NCBI GenBank assembly: GCA_003194525.1
Contig: NBIV01000056.1
Coordinates: 248,001 to 312,000, forward strand
Reading direction: 5' to 3'
Origin: Gracilariopsis chorda
Lineage: Eukaryota > Rhodophyta > Florideophyceae > Gracilariales > Gracilariaceae
Length of the DNA: 64,000 nucleotides
The notes under the pieces were generated by a model. The model had not been told where the DNA came from. It worked only from the letters and a program-made list of their open reading frames with translations, and searched no databases. Every line of letters begins with the position of its first letter. Position 1 is the stretch's first letter. Shown here in pieces: positions 46,273 through 57,243 of the stretch. The position numbers were made by a program, and so were the translations under genes.

Positions 46273-46308
46273 TATCCTACTGCTACTCCCCTTGCTCCGT
46301 CTAAGGAA

Positions 46309-47001
46309 GTGGAGGAGAGCTATCGCTACGATGGGAATTTACTACCGTCGCAATGGGATTTGAGCTATGAGACATGGAATGTAGATGAAGCCTCGCAATC
46401 CCCCACACAAGGTTCCGGAACGACGCAGGTACACCGTATGATACGGGAGAGTGGAACGACATTCAACTATGTACCCCTCAACCAGGGAAATTCCCTGAAT
46501 CAGGATAGCGATATTGTTTCGCAGACCCCTCACCAGGGTGTACTCGCAGAAACGTTGTTGACAGAATTTCCCGCCAAAACGGATTCCTCAGCACCATCCA
46601 CTTCACTGGTAGCGGGTAACAAACGCGTTGGGAATCCAGCAACGCTGGAACGTGAAGAGAACCTCTTGGGGGAGGAAGACAGGAATGCACCTCTTGCAAC
46701 GTAAGTCCATGGCTCTACAGCCCCGGACTTGAGAACCGTTTATAACGGGAATGTTGTCCAAAATTCGGAGATTGAGGTGCTGAAGTCTCCGCGAAATCTC
46801 GTTAATATACCGAGCGTCTCGGAAAAATCCGGCGTCGTCACCAGGGTTACACCGGTCGTCCTGGATGATGCACCTCTTGAGGAAGACATCACACCTCACT
46901 TAGAGGCAAAGTCACCGGACAGGGTGTCCAAGGCGCCAGCTGTTCATGACCCATCAGAGAGTTTGATGCAACACACCGGAGCACCGGAAGTAATCGCCTG
47001 A
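46309..47001 (+). pseudogene. chromovirus integrase-chromodomain linker
   Basis: Two open stretches in related frames (46309-46704 and 46729-47001) are low-complexity, rich in Ser, Pro, Glu and Thr, and contain short recurring words (NSLNQDSDIVSQTP, EEDITPHLEAK). They link the integrase C-terminus to the chromodomain. No separate domain is recognised. Confidence 0.5.
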
Positions 47002-47175
47002 TACCGTGTGCCAACACAGCAGTGCACGGCTCAGCCAGACAGTGTAAGGCCCATGCCACGGGAGGCGAAACGCTAGGAGGTGGTTCAGAACCACATGTAG
47101 TGGGAGTCACGTGAACGGGCGGAGATTGTGCGCCGCGCACCAATCACCGCGTGACGCGGAAAGCCCCACCAGAAA

Positions 47176-47682
47176 ATGACCTCTGCAACTCCACCGAAGC
47201 GGCAAGATGCCCGCAAGCTCGTGGTTCGAACGAACTACCGTCAACATGGGACGGAGGACCCCTGCAAACTAGCGGTGCGACCCAAGTACAGCGGAAGGCA
47301 GCAACCGTTCCACGAAGACACCCCGTTGAGGGATATTATTCCGCACTCGGCGCCGTATCCTCCGAGTAAGACCGGCAATTTGCATCCTGGCGTACCCCTG
47401 AGGGAAAATATCCCGTCCCACGGGCAACCCTTGACAAGAGAGGTCACCATAACACGGCAAGGCCAGCAAGTATACAAACAAGAGTTTGTGACTGACCGAA
47501 TCGTCGGGCACACCTGGAATCAGGAAGGTATTCTAAGATACTGCGTCCGTTGGCACGGTTATAAACCAAGGTTGGACGCCATGGAACCCATCGAACACCT
47601 CCCTCGTTCGAAGGTGGTCCAATATCACCGCAGCGAGGGTACTGCAAATCCATCTACGCTGTGCAACGCCCAAGTGGGGTAA
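47176..47682 (+). pseudogene. chromodomain at the chromovirus C-terminus
   Basis: The 168-codon ORF ends with EFVTDRIVGHTWNQEGILRY and CVRWHGYKPRLDAMEPIEHL, the strand-helix pattern of a chromodomain (E-x-V-x-x-I, Y-x-V-R-W-x-G-Y, then W/M-E-P-x-E-x-L). In chromoviruses this domain directs the integrase to marked nucleosomes. Two of the three aromatic-cage positions look kept (Phe and Trp), and the usual Trp before EP is Met here. Confidence 0.75.
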
Positions 47683-47973
47683 AAATGCCGCGAAGTCGGG
47701 GAAGGTAGGAAAAAGGAGTACACACCCTTTTGTATGGACTCCGTCAAGGACAGGAATGAAAGAGGAAACGCAGTTCTAAACGGGAAAGTCTACTCAGGAG
47801 CCTTGCGCTCCCGTTTGATACTAAGCTACATTACTTGCTAAGCCAAGGAAAGAGACCGGGATACTGGATTAGAGGTTTGACCCCTCCCCATCTTCCGGGG
47901 CGTGAACACCCGCAAGGTGGTAAGCCAAGGCATCCGCTATCGCTGTGACGTCACCCGAAACCTCTGCAGCGCT

Positions 47974-49916
47974 TTAACCCGCTCCGCGGAGGAAGCGGTC
48001 AATGGCATCGCTTTCATTCACGGTACCCCCGCTGGGAAGTGAAGGTCTGGCGCTTGCCATCGGAGGACTGGGAACCGGAGGCACCCCCTCGGGAGATGCG
48101 TCTACGACCATGTCAGCAACATCTAGTTCCATGTCCCCCGGCTCTTTGGGTTTGCTATCAACCATCAGGTTATCCCCGCTATACGCGCGGTAGTAATCGT
48201 CGGAATCAACGTACCCAATCGGGTGGTCGTTCGGCACGTGCTGCGGTGCGTCGCGGAGTTCCCTCGCCTCCTCGAAGGAATCTCCTGGAACTCCCAGGGA
48301 TCAAAGTAGATGAAATCTACCGCGAGGGCGGTGTTTCTACCAAGACCCGGACCACTGGTACCACCACCACCGCCGTCAAGCCGACCGCTCTGTTCCAGCG
48401 AATCCTCGCTCCAGTTAATACTGTCGATCAAACCAAGTAATTGGAGTACTTCATCATGGGTGGCAATACCCCCAGGGGAGACACTGAGGCCCAGATTGCC
48501 AATAGTGGCCCGCACACGCGGTTGGATGAACCACAGTCGATACTGGTCATAAACCTCCGGGAGGATATACGCTGCAGTGCGGGCAGCCCACCCGGTTACA
48601 ATTACTGACCAAAGCCCTGACCGGGGATCCTGCATCAAAAAGGAGCAGAGGTACGTCCGTGCCAGCGGGAGCTCAACGTAGCAACCCCGGCAGTCCTCGT
48701 GAAACCTCTAGTATTCAGGGAGTGCGACGTCCCGACCCTGTCGGTGAGGCGGAGCCATCCGCTCAATCTCCATGTTTTGATACTGGACAAAGTACGCAAG
48801 TCAGGATCGCCAGCGCCGTTCATGACGGATGAAGTTTTGGCGGAAGTTGGACCGGGAATGCCGTGGAAGGTACCGTATTTCAGCCCGAAGTATCGGTCGT
48901 TCCCAATACAAGGCTTCTTGCCGCGCAGCGGGAAAGTCACTCCACACAAGGGATTTGAGGCTGGCCAGGCGTCCGCTGAAACCGATTTCACTGCACGTGC
49001 GAAATAGGCTGACGTCGAAGCCAAAGCCAGTAGGCAGCGAGGATTCGAAAGCCTCCCGGCTCTGCTGTTGATATTCGATCCGCACCAGCGCCGCATGAGC
49101 TGCAGTCGCTGATTCTCCCGAGTCTCTTCGGAAATGGTGCAGTGGGACGGCGATTCGATGCCGCCAGTCCCACGAAGAGGTGACGAGGCTGGGTAGATCC
49201 CCAGGCAGGGTACCGGAACCATCTGCGTAGGCCCTTACCAGATCCTCGTCGAGGGCAGCCATGGGATGGAACCACGACGCAAGCCAGAGCCGCAAAGCGT
49301 GACTTCGACTCATCGGATCTAACCCTACGAGGGCATTATAAGAAGGCCAAGTCGCCGCCGGGATCAGTCCGAAAGGAGCCACCGCTGGTGGAAGTTGGAA
49401 CTCATGTTGGGACACTGTGCCAATGTTGGCCGGCTCTGCTGGAGTTCGCCTTTATTGTGGGAAGGGTACCGACTGGAAACTGGTTGTAAAGTTACCGACT
49501 GGAGTCGGTCTTGGAGGCTGGTTGTCGTTGTTGTTCATATTCCCCTTCGAAAGGGTGTGATCTGACTGATTTGAGTAAGAAGGAGAAGAGCTTGCACTTG
49601 TGGAAGGCTGGTTCGCTGCTTTCGCAGGAGGTTGTTTTTCTGAGGCCGAGGTTTGAACTGGTGACCCGGAGAGTTTTTGACCTTTATCACCCATTTTCTG
49701 CTGGGATTCGCCCGCGTTCGCGGTTGCTTCCTCGACTAAGGAAGGTGATATGAAGTGCAATGCCATCAGGGAGGTAGTCTTGGTACTTAGCTGATTTCCC
49801 CAATTTTGCGGTAATGTAGTCATTGCGTGAACTACGACCACTAATAGTGGATTTGACACGTGGGACACGGAAGAGTGAATTGGCGGTTGGCCACAGTAGT
49901 GGGCATGAACCACCAA
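47974..49916 (-). pseudogene. antisense ORF chain beside the chromovirus, unknown product
   Basis: On the minus strand, four frames join into about 640 codons. 49916-49452 is a Ser/Gln/Pro-rich leader. 49415-48801 gives 204 codons with LRLWLASWFHPMAALDEDLV and WDWRHRIAVPLHHFRRDSGE. Then 48800-48640 shifts frame, and 48638-48165 reads WAARTAAYILPEVYDQYRLW and LLGLIDSINWSEDSLEQSG. 48237-47974 is an acidic tail (DMELDVADMVVDASPEG). No domain is recognised. It could be the gag of another retroelement on the minus strand or an extra antisense gene of the chromovirus, which ends 290 bp away. Confidence 0.5.
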
Positions 49917-50484
49917 AGTGGAGTAGTTTAGTTAAATCTATTTATTATTTTTACATCCATTTCTGGGACGGTTAGTAATCAGTGCGCTGGGGAGTTGCCG
50001 TAGCACCAGTAAACCTTCCCCAACAGAGGACCCGAACCTGAGGAATTGGCTCTAAACTTCACCGCCTTCGTGTGTTTTCTACTCTTCCTTGGAGGGAAGC
50101 ACCGTATCATACCGAGCTTCTAGACACCTTGGCCATCTAAAGGACCGGGTATTTGGATTGTTATTTCAACTGTCTTGGTGTCCGCCTTGTATAAGATTTA
50201 TTTACTGGCAATGCCGTTAGTCTTGGTCAAGACAATCGTGACTCAGCTCGCTCTTATTCTTCCCTTTACAGAGTGGCTTTCCCACTACCGACGGCCCGTG
50301 TTCGCTGGTGCCACCAACTTGGAAATCTCACGTCTCTAGAGAACGATCACCCCCATACACTGCTCCTGCGGATACCCGATTCTTGCCTCAACCTTCCTGC
50401 GCAAGTTGCGACGGGTGGCCTCGGTCTTACAACCCGACATCGTCATGCCACTCCTGGGAGTGCTCTACCCAGCTGGGCTCACCT
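49917..50484. other. no gene recognised between the ORF chain and the Harbinger relic
   Basis: The stretch holds a plausible retroelement terminal region by position (just upstream of the minus-strand ORF chain), but no repeat of it exists in the window to prove an LTR. Short plus-strand ORFs at 50273-50589 have no recognisable domain. Confidence 0.35.
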
Positions 50485-51563
50485 CTAAAGAGGAAAGATC
50501 CAGAACATCCCTCGGTGCACTCCCGCTTCCGGGCATTGCAATACAATAAGTATCCCAAACACTTGCTCACTACTCACAAGACAAGATGAATGATACGAGT
50601 TGAATGAATCTTCTCTTCGCGTTTCACCACGCCCCGCATATGGTGTGATAACTTGATTATATTTTGAATAAGCTTCATTGGCCACAACCGTAGCCCACTC
50701 AGGTAGAAAATCACTGTTCAGAAATCCATGTAGTGCCGTAGCTGTACATGCTGTTGAATCATATGTGTTACCTGCATGACGTTGAGACAAAACAAAACTT
50801 GTAATCAGTTTTAACAGCAGCCTCAACGCATATGGCAATAAAAAGCTCCATGGTATAATACTTGCGTGGATCAGGAACGTCTTTGAAAAAGATCGTCGAC
50901 GAATTCCTATAGCACTTCCGTCCAACTGTGAAATAACCCCGTCAAATGGCGAATTTCGTAGCTTTTGAAACTTTGTCGCGTTTGATACGCACTATTTGTT
51001 TTTTGAAGGAAATTGATTCTGAGGCAAACCCTTGTCGAAAGCAAGAAGCTTTTTGTTAAAAACATATGAAAAGTAGACTCTGCAATTATATAAGGCCACC
51101 AAACATCTAAATAACTTGCTGCAGCGATTAATCGAAGAGAAAAGAAAACCATTATTTTCATCGATATAGATGCTCTAATAAAAGCATGAGTAAGGTGATA
51201 TCGCACTAGTTTGGAGCATACTACTTTCAGTAGTTTCCTGAACTGTGTCTTTGACAAGCGATACAGTCCTTGAAATTTAAAGTGTGATAGATTTGCTTCA
51301 TGTGTTGGAAAATGGAACCAGAATATTTGCAAAACCGTGAAAAAAGGGCTGCTGAATCTACATATTTCACCGCATATAGAAATCAAGATCACAGAAACGA
51401 CAGCTGTATTTGAATGTCTCAGTTCTTGAACATTTTCATACTGCTTCGCACAATCTCTGCGACGGCGCGAAGACCGAATTTTTAAGGTTTGGCGAGGTTT
51501 CCACGGCATGACCAGAGTTTGGGATGTATTGAGTTGCAATGTCTCAGACAACGAATGCAACAC
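50485..51563 (-). pseudogene. PIF/Harbinger-like DDE transposase relic
   Basis: The 218-codon ORF 51563-50907 reads YRLSKTQFRKLLKVVCSKLV and a helix-rich region, as in the N-terminal half of Harbinger transposases. The second ORF (50925-50485) begins LDGSAIGIRRRS (first catalytic Asp). It continues with RHAGNTYDSTACTATALHGF (second Asp block), ANEAYSKYNQVITPYAGRG and SFNSYHSSCLVSSEQVFGIL, where Glu precedes xxFG, matching the DDE_4 order. Frames are broken between and within the ORFs, and no terminal repeats were found. Confidence 0.65.
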
Positions 51564-51659
51564 TGCTTATCTGGAAAATTACATGAATTGTATTTTGGAA
51601 ACTTCAAATGTTTTCTTATTTACAAATTTCGAATTAGTGAATCACAAAGTCATAGAACC

Positions 51660-51663
51660 TTAA
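51660..51663. repeat. TTAA target duplication, left
   Basis: TTAA abuts the left piggyBac inverted repeat, with its twin at 54853-54856. piggyBac elements always integrate at TTAA. Confidence 0.9.
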
Positions 51664-52065
51664 CCCTTTCGCTCCCAAAACCGTCAGTGATATTTATAAG
51701 CTTTAAGGTGACAAAGAACTGAATGCCGATTGGCTTTGAAGCGCTATATGTACCTAACAGAGGCCTGACTGCCACCTGTCCCAGGAGATATTTACTAGGC
51801 ATATATATAGCGGATAACCGCTTGATTTCGATTGGGTAGAAATCACCTGGGTAGCCATGACACTACGTTCCTGAAGTCCGAAATGTTGCAATTGATTGAC
51901 CATTCACGAACACAGTACGCTTTCAACGAATACAACGGGGGTGTAACTCAGTTGTAGCTCAAACGACATCGTCACAATTTGAATCCAACTTACTCATGTG
52001 GCTTCCGCACTACCACAACTCGAGCGAATGTAGTTTAGCAAACGGCAGTGCATCCCGACAATCTG

Positions 52066-52224
52066 ATGGCCAACGAAATGCCAACCACCATTGACTTTGA
52101 CAGTAACACTATACTTTCATCACCGCAAGTCTCAGACACCGAATTATTTCTAACCGAGTGTAATGAAGAACAATTAGTAACCATGCAAGAGCGTATCGAT
52201 GATTGCTTCCAATTAATCCCTTAG
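52066..52224 (+). pseudogene. piggyBac transposase N-terminal acidic segment, out of frame
   Basis: ATG 52066 opens a 52-codon frame (MANEMPTTIDFDSN ... LSSPQVSDTELFLTE) that stops at TAG 52222-52224. The acidic leader is what precedes the DDE domain in piggyBac transposases. The main frame begins at 52203 in another register without an ATG for about 50 codons. One frameshift near 52200 (or a short intron) would join the two. Confidence 0.6.
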
Positions 52225-53909
52225 TACCGGCCGATGTTGACAAGCTTGATAGCATTCCTTATTGCAAAAAATGGTCTTCGCATTCAGAACTACATATTCT
52301 GAAGAAGGGTCTAGTTCAACAAGCGCTGGATAGCGAGCGACGAGAAACTAATCTTATGAACTTATTTCTAAAGTCTTCTTTCATTGAGTGTATTCGGGCA
52401 TGGACAAGTAAGGTCCTCGCAAGGAGAGGCAAGAAGTGCCTTACTACGACCGAACTGAAAGCCTTTATTTGTTTGGAGATAGCCACATCATTGTCAAGGA
52501 TGAACAGAATACAGGATTACTGGAGTACGAAGATATTTGTGGGTCAGGTTGATTTTCAACGGATTACGTCTCGTAACCGTTACCAAGATATCCGAAGTGC
52601 CTTGCGCCTTTATTGTTCTTATGAGCACAGTTCAGATACGGACCCTCTGTGGCATTCTAGGATCATGATTGAACATTTCTTGAAAAACGCAACTTCTACT
52701 GCAGTACCCGTTGGTGTCACAACCTTGGACGAGACCACAATACGTTGCAAGGGTAGGACAGCTGCTCGATCATATATTAAATCGAAACCTGTGCGCTTTG
52801 GCATCCGATTGTACGTTGTCGCGGCTTGGAAATATGCTTATATAAACACGCTGTTGGACAACGGATCAGGAAACAAAACTGGAGTGGCGCCGGCGATTGC
52901 ATACACTACATTGTTCCGCACCCGGAGGGGTGTGTTTCATGGTAACTTGGATGGAAAGTTGATAAAAAAATCCAGTGCTTCTGCGCTATGGTGTATTATG
53001 TTGACACATCAATGTCAGGCTACAATAACAGGGGACCAACAAAGGCTTGTCGTGATGGATAGTTTTTATACGAGGCACACATTCGCCAAGCAATTGAAAA
53101 GTATGACCGACAAGAAACTGAAGGTACTAGGCACTGTGCGGCTGAACAAAATTGATAATATCAACCGAGCAGCTGTTGAGGAGGCTCTTGAGCACCTAAA
53201 GGAGAGACGAAGAGGATCCTGGGTTTTGTGTCAAGCTTATGACAGATCCAGTGAGCCATATGTCGAGCCCACTGTGGCGCAGTCGTCTGGATACATTGTA
53301 TTCAAAGACAGGAAAGTCGTCATATTCTACATAAACGACCTTGCATGCACACCGAACTCTAGAATTGTGGAGCCCAACAATCATGCCATTGAATGTGTAA
53401 ATGGAATAGGCCCACTTGAGCGATGGGTCGGAGACGAAGCCTTACATCGAACCAAATTTGCGGTTCCGGCGGTCATTGTGGCTTATAGCATGTTTATGAA
53501 TGGCGTCGACCGTTTTGATCAGCTGCGGTCAACGAATGCTATCGTGCGAAAGGAGCAACGTGTTCCAATGAGTGTATGTACCTTCCTCATTGATGCTAAT
53601 ATACTAAATGGGTTTGCCATTCTACAGGCATCTTCAAACGGGAACTTTGGATGCACGGTGCATGATTTCAAACGCAAGTTAGCTGAACAACTTGCTTCTA
53701 CACTAATAGATTTTCGAACGGCGAAGATTGCTATTCATTCACTGCTTTCCTCATGGACAGGAGAAGTTGCGGAAAGATTGCCGGTCCATTTGCTACTTGA
53801 AACTACGGGCAAACAGCAGGGACAGTGTTACTTGTGTAGGATAATGCAGAACTCTAAGAGAGTGATTACATCCATTTACGCGTGTTCAGTTTGCTTGCTT
53901 GCGTTTTAA
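52203..53909 (+). CDS. piggyBac-type transposase (DDE_Tnp_1_7)
   Basis: This 568-codon frame starts at a non-ATG codon because its N-terminus is in the frame opened at 52066. It holds the piggyBac blocks in order: LKAFICLEIATSLSRMNRIQ, VTTLDETTIRCKGR (Asp 176), VVMDSFYTRHTFAKQLK (Asp 286) and YSMFMNGVDRFDQLRS (Asp 436/439). These match the three catalytic aspartates that cut and join at TTAA. The C-terminus has a CX2C...CX2C cluster (residues about 542-564), like the cysteine-rich domain that binds the ends. The full length is right for the family. Only the frameshift at the start argues against activity. Confidence 0.9.
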   Translation: MLPINPLVPADVDKLDSIPYCKKWSSHSELHILKKGLVQQALDSERRETNLMNLFLKSSFIECIRAWTSKVLARRGKKCLTTTELKAFICLEIATSLSRMNRIQDYWSTKIFVGQVDFQRITSRNRYQDIRSALRLYCSYEHSSDTDPLWHSRIMIEHFLKNATSTAVPVGVTTLDETTIRCKGRTAARSYIKSKPVRFGIRLYVVAAWKYAYINTLLDNGSGNKTGVAPAIAYTTLFRTRRGVFHGNLDGKLIKKSSASALWCIMLTHQCQATITGDQQRLVVMDSFYTRHTFAKQLKSMTDKKLKVLGTVRLNKIDNINRAAVEEALEHLKERRRGSWVLCQAYDRSSEPYVEPTVAQSSGYIVFKDRKVVIFYINDLACTPNSRIVEPNNHAIECVNGIGPLERWVGDEALHRTKFAVPAVIVAYSMFMNGVDRFDQLRSTNAIVRKEQRVPMSVCTFLIDANILNGFAILQASSNGNFGCTVHDFKRKLAEQLASTLIDFRTAKIAIHSLLSSWTGEVAERLPVHLLLETTGKQQGQCYLCRIMQNSKRVITSIYACSVCLLAF

Positions 53910-54852
53910 GTTAACTGCTTTGCGATATATCACAATCTCAGTGAAATTTGTCGTGACCGGGTCGAATTATTCGAATTAATTCAAACCGCAATGACGATAA
54001 GAGAGAATTGTCCGCGTCGGAAAAGAACCATCAATTCCGCAACGTCCCTACAGCATGCCAGGTTGCCATTTCAATCTTGATTCATTATTGCTCTTTGAAA
54101 CACATGTACCTGTCATTTGGGTCTGGATAGCTCGCGCAAATTGCCGCTACGACACAATGCGGAAGTCTAATGCGTCTTATTTTACCCAATATGCCATGTT
54201 TGTATTAAGTGTATCTTTGATAAGCGCGTTTTCGTCGCGCAGACTTGTCAGAGTTTGACGAGTGTTGCTTAGGATTGTTATTCACATTCTCCATGACCTC
54301 GTCACCATGCTGCAGCCAGTAACACGGAGTTTTACCGCATTGTAAACACATTCGATCTTCCTCAGATGATTGCCTCTCTAGTGATTTTTTTTCCTTTTCC
54401 TTTAAATTGTTACTTGTCTCAAAATTTCCATGAATCGCTGTGATTGTTCAGTGTCTAAAGGTTTCAATCGTAGCTCGCACGGAAATTGAGGGTTAACAAG
54501 AACATACCTTGGTTTGAGTTTTTCTCTAAGTCTCCATGGGTCTCATTATCCCTTGACAAGGGTTTGCTCATTCTTGTTTCGCTGCGTTGCAAAAGGGCAG
54601 TGCGCTGTCGTTGATATGAAAGATCTTGTAGCCGGGGTCGTTGTAATTCCAAACGTAGTGGTGGCCGTGAACAAGAACCCATTTCAAGTGTGCTAAGACG
54701 GTACAAGCAGAGTGCAGTGAAGTTGCACGTGAAAATCTCACACCTCTGAATACTCGTACTTGATGAATGAAAATATCTTAGATTCAAGCTATTACATTGG
54801 CTGACTGGTTTGGCTTATATATATCGCCTATCGTTTTCTGGGAGCGAAAGGG

Positions 54853-54856
54853 TTAA
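54853..54856. repeat. TTAA target duplication, right
   Basis: TTAA directly follows the right inverted repeat of the piggyBac element and matches 51660-51663. Confidence 0.9.
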
Positions 54857-56784
54857 GGGCTGAACGTCTTACAGCGCCACAGCTACATCATCGGGGGAAG
54901 CTTTTGATTTTCGGCACGGGTGGCAGGTAACGATGGAAATGAGGTGTTCACTATCGTCGGCACCATGGCACACGAGGCTGATTGACAATGGCACGGACTG
55001 GGTATGCACTATAATAGCGTCGGCACGGCTTCACGCCAATGATACACTTCAGCGGTGTGTGCGCTATGGTGACGAGCGTCAATGGCACGCACACCATGCC
55101 GATGTCAACTAAAAACCGTGACGAATATCAGGCAAGTTGTTCCCGATGATAAGCGCTCCTGAACGCTAGCAGTCTGGGTAGTAGCGATCGCCATTACATA
55201 GTGGTGCGTATGGCAGGAGTAGTGGGAGACCAACAGCGGAAGGGGCGTGAGGCAGGACAGTAGCTCTACGAAGGCGCGTTGCAGAGAGAGACGACACGCC
55301 CTTTGCGTAGCGCAATGGTTTGACAAGAGAGTCGAATACAGGTTTAGGGAAAGATTACGAGGTAGTACATCCCCTGCATTTCACCTCCAACTTGAGTAGC
55401 GTTAACGAAGATGTGCAGGCTTTCATAGCAGGGGGTTGCTCCCAAGGTAATCATGATGACGTAAGCGTATTGTGGAAGCAAGCGGGAAGCTTTGGGAACG
55501 GACACAGGCGATGTGATTAGACTCCGAGAGTGGGAAGGGCAGTGTCGGTGCGTTGACCTTACAGCGTGCTCGCACTTGAAATTTTTGAATGTTGAACGCG
55601 AGTATGTAGAAGTTGTGGTGGAATGGTATGCAGAGCACTTGCGAAAAGGTTACAACGGGCGCAGGACATAATTGCGTACCAACAGTGGCGCACTCTGATG
55701 TGGATGTGTGCTTCTAGACGACTGGATAAATAGGAGCTGTTGGGCAGTCACAGATTGCAAGAGCTGCATTGAAAGCTGTTTGTCGAGTACTGGACATGTG
55801 CTGAAGTTGTGCGCAATGGCCAAAGTGGGTGCGGACGATCAGAATGAGGAACGCGTGCGGGAGTAGTTGCTGACGATGGGCGGTGAGGATTGAGGAGCAA
55901 GAGGATTGGTGATGAAAGCAGGGAGGGGAGCATCGTTTGCGGGATGCAAGGGCGCAACAATGGGGCGTTGCGTTGTGCGTGCGGTATCTACGAACGGTAG
56001 AAACTTTTTACACGGGACAGTGGTACGAATAGCGAGACTTTGGGGGCGGGATAGAAGCGACAGTGTTGTGAGCAGAGGCGAGCAAGACAGGGGCTGGACT
56101 GAGGGAGAAGGTTGTAAGCAATGGGGCGTTGGGGGGGGGGGGGGGAAAGCGTTTGGAATGAAGGAGAGTTGTGAGTGGCTGATGTGGAGCAGCGCGTGTG
56201 GCGAGTTGAGTTAGGGCCAACGTTAATTTGTATAAAGATGGGGGGCGGCGGGTGTTTTTTTGTAATTGGACAGCGCGCGATCTGCAACGATCTGCAGCGG
56301 CGCTTTTGAACGGGGGCGATGCAAAATTGCACTTGTAAGCCACACCGCGCCATACAAATTATTCGTTTCTTTTTGACAGCCTTATGTGGCGCGCGCGCGC
56401 GCCACGTGTACGCGCTGTGGGCGGCGCGTGCGACTGGATGGAGCGCTGTTTCGTGCCGGTCGGCGGCTGTGCTGACGCGGCGGCGCTTTTTGCCACATGG
56501 TCGGAAAAAGGCGTCCCTCGCGCTCTCAGCGCCCAATTTTGATACCTCAGCGCATTTGTTCTCGGCAGGCAGCCGCTGTCGCGCGTTGGTGCCCATTGCC
56601 ACACGTCAGTCGCTCATATAACAACCCTCCCTTGCAACTCCTCCCCAACAGCCACTCCCCCACCCCCTCGCCCATACAAAAGTATGCGTACAGTCTCCCC
56701 GCATACTGCCGCTCCCTTCCGACGGTGACACCATTCACAACACTCCCCGCAACACAACTTCTTTCCCACACCAACCCCCCCACA
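54857..56784. other. GC-rich upstream region without a clear gene
   Basis: G-rich sequence with a poly-G run at about 56130-56145, a (CG)n run at about 56390-56402, and long overlapping ORFs on both strands, none with recognisable domains. The composition resembles that of the adjoining host genes. It marks the start of a host gene island after the transposons. Confidence 0.4.
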
Positions 56785-57243
56785 ATGCGTCCAATTCTCC
56801 CCCTTCTCCCCCTGGAGCTTCCTTGCGCCCTTCTGCGACAACCGCAACCAACTTCTCCACGTCGCCCACCAACATTGCCCTCAAAGCTCAAGTCCACCTG
56901 GCGCACCGTCGTCGTGCCCGGCACAGCCCCTTCAATGGATGCCGACGTCGTAGGCGTCGCCCTTCTAGCAGCTGAGGCCCGTCGTCGAGGCGGCATCATG
57001 ATCAGAGAGCGAGGCTTCGTAGGCCTCAAAGGAAAACGCGCAAGCCCCCTTCTGAAAGATCGCGTCAGACTACTTGAGAAGGATGTCAACGCCATTGTGA
57101 AAACCATGGTTCGCGCAAAGGCTCGTGCAAAGGCTCATATTCGAATGAGAAGAAGCATCGCTGCTACTGCTGCCGCTGCCGCCGCCGCCGCCGCCGCTGC
57201 CGCTGCCGCCACCGCTACCGTCACCGCTGTAGCTAACCGATAG
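56785..57243 (+). CDS. uncertain 152-aa ORF with polyalanine tail
   Basis: ATG 56785 opens a frame (MRPILPLLPLELPCAL) that continues through TWRTVVVPGTAPSMDADVVG, EARRRGGIMIRERGFVGLKG and LLKDRVRLLEKDVNAIVKTM. It ends with basic residues and a run of about 20 alanines from a GCN repeat. The middle is charged and helix-like, and the reading frame extends upstream to 56497 without a stop. No family is recognised. Opposite-strand ORFs also run through here, so the coding strand is not certain. Confidence 0.4.
   Translation: MRPILPLLPLELPCALLRQPQPTSPRRPPTLPSKLKSTWRTVVVPGTAPSMDADVVGVALLAAEARRRGGIMIRERGFVGLKGKRASPLLKDRVRLLEKDVNAIVKTMVRAKARAKAHIRMRRSIAATAAAAAAAAAAAAAATATVTAVANR
57161..57235. repeat. 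GCC/GCT trinucleotide repeat
   Basis: A run of gct/gcc/acc triplets at the end of the 56785-57243 ORF encodes alanine and some threonine and valine on the plus strand, and Gly/Ser on the minus strand. Confidence 0.75.

Larger units (their letters stand above)
43858..47690 (+). mobile_element. Ty3/gypsy chromovirus, 5'-truncated
   Basis: RT thumb, RNase H, integrase and a C-terminal chromodomain follow in order on the plus strand, as in chromodomain-bearing gypsy elements. The fingers and palm of RT, protease and gag are missing upstream of 43858. It is less decayed than the two other gypsy relics: the integrase core keeps a 138-codon frame with its catalytic residues. LTRs were not found. 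Confidence 0.85.
51664..54852 (+). mobile_element. piggyBac DNA transposon with matching ends (3189 bp)
   Basis: The element starts CCCTTTCGCTCCCA (51664) and ends with the exact complement TGGGAGCGAAAGGG (to 54852). TTAA lies immediately outside on both sides. Just inside, the ends remain similar (left GTGATATTTATAAGC, right complement of a related ATATATAAGCC stretch in inverted order), which extends the repeat imperfectly to about 40 bp. It encodes a piggyBac transposase at 52203-53909. It is the best preserved element in the window and the only one with both ends visible apart from the solo LTRs. Confidence 0.95.

Noticed and set aside
55988-56602. 204-codon minus-strand ORF in GC-rich DNA
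   Set aside because: Low-complexity composition, crosses the poly-G and CG runs, overlaps other long frames and shows no domain.
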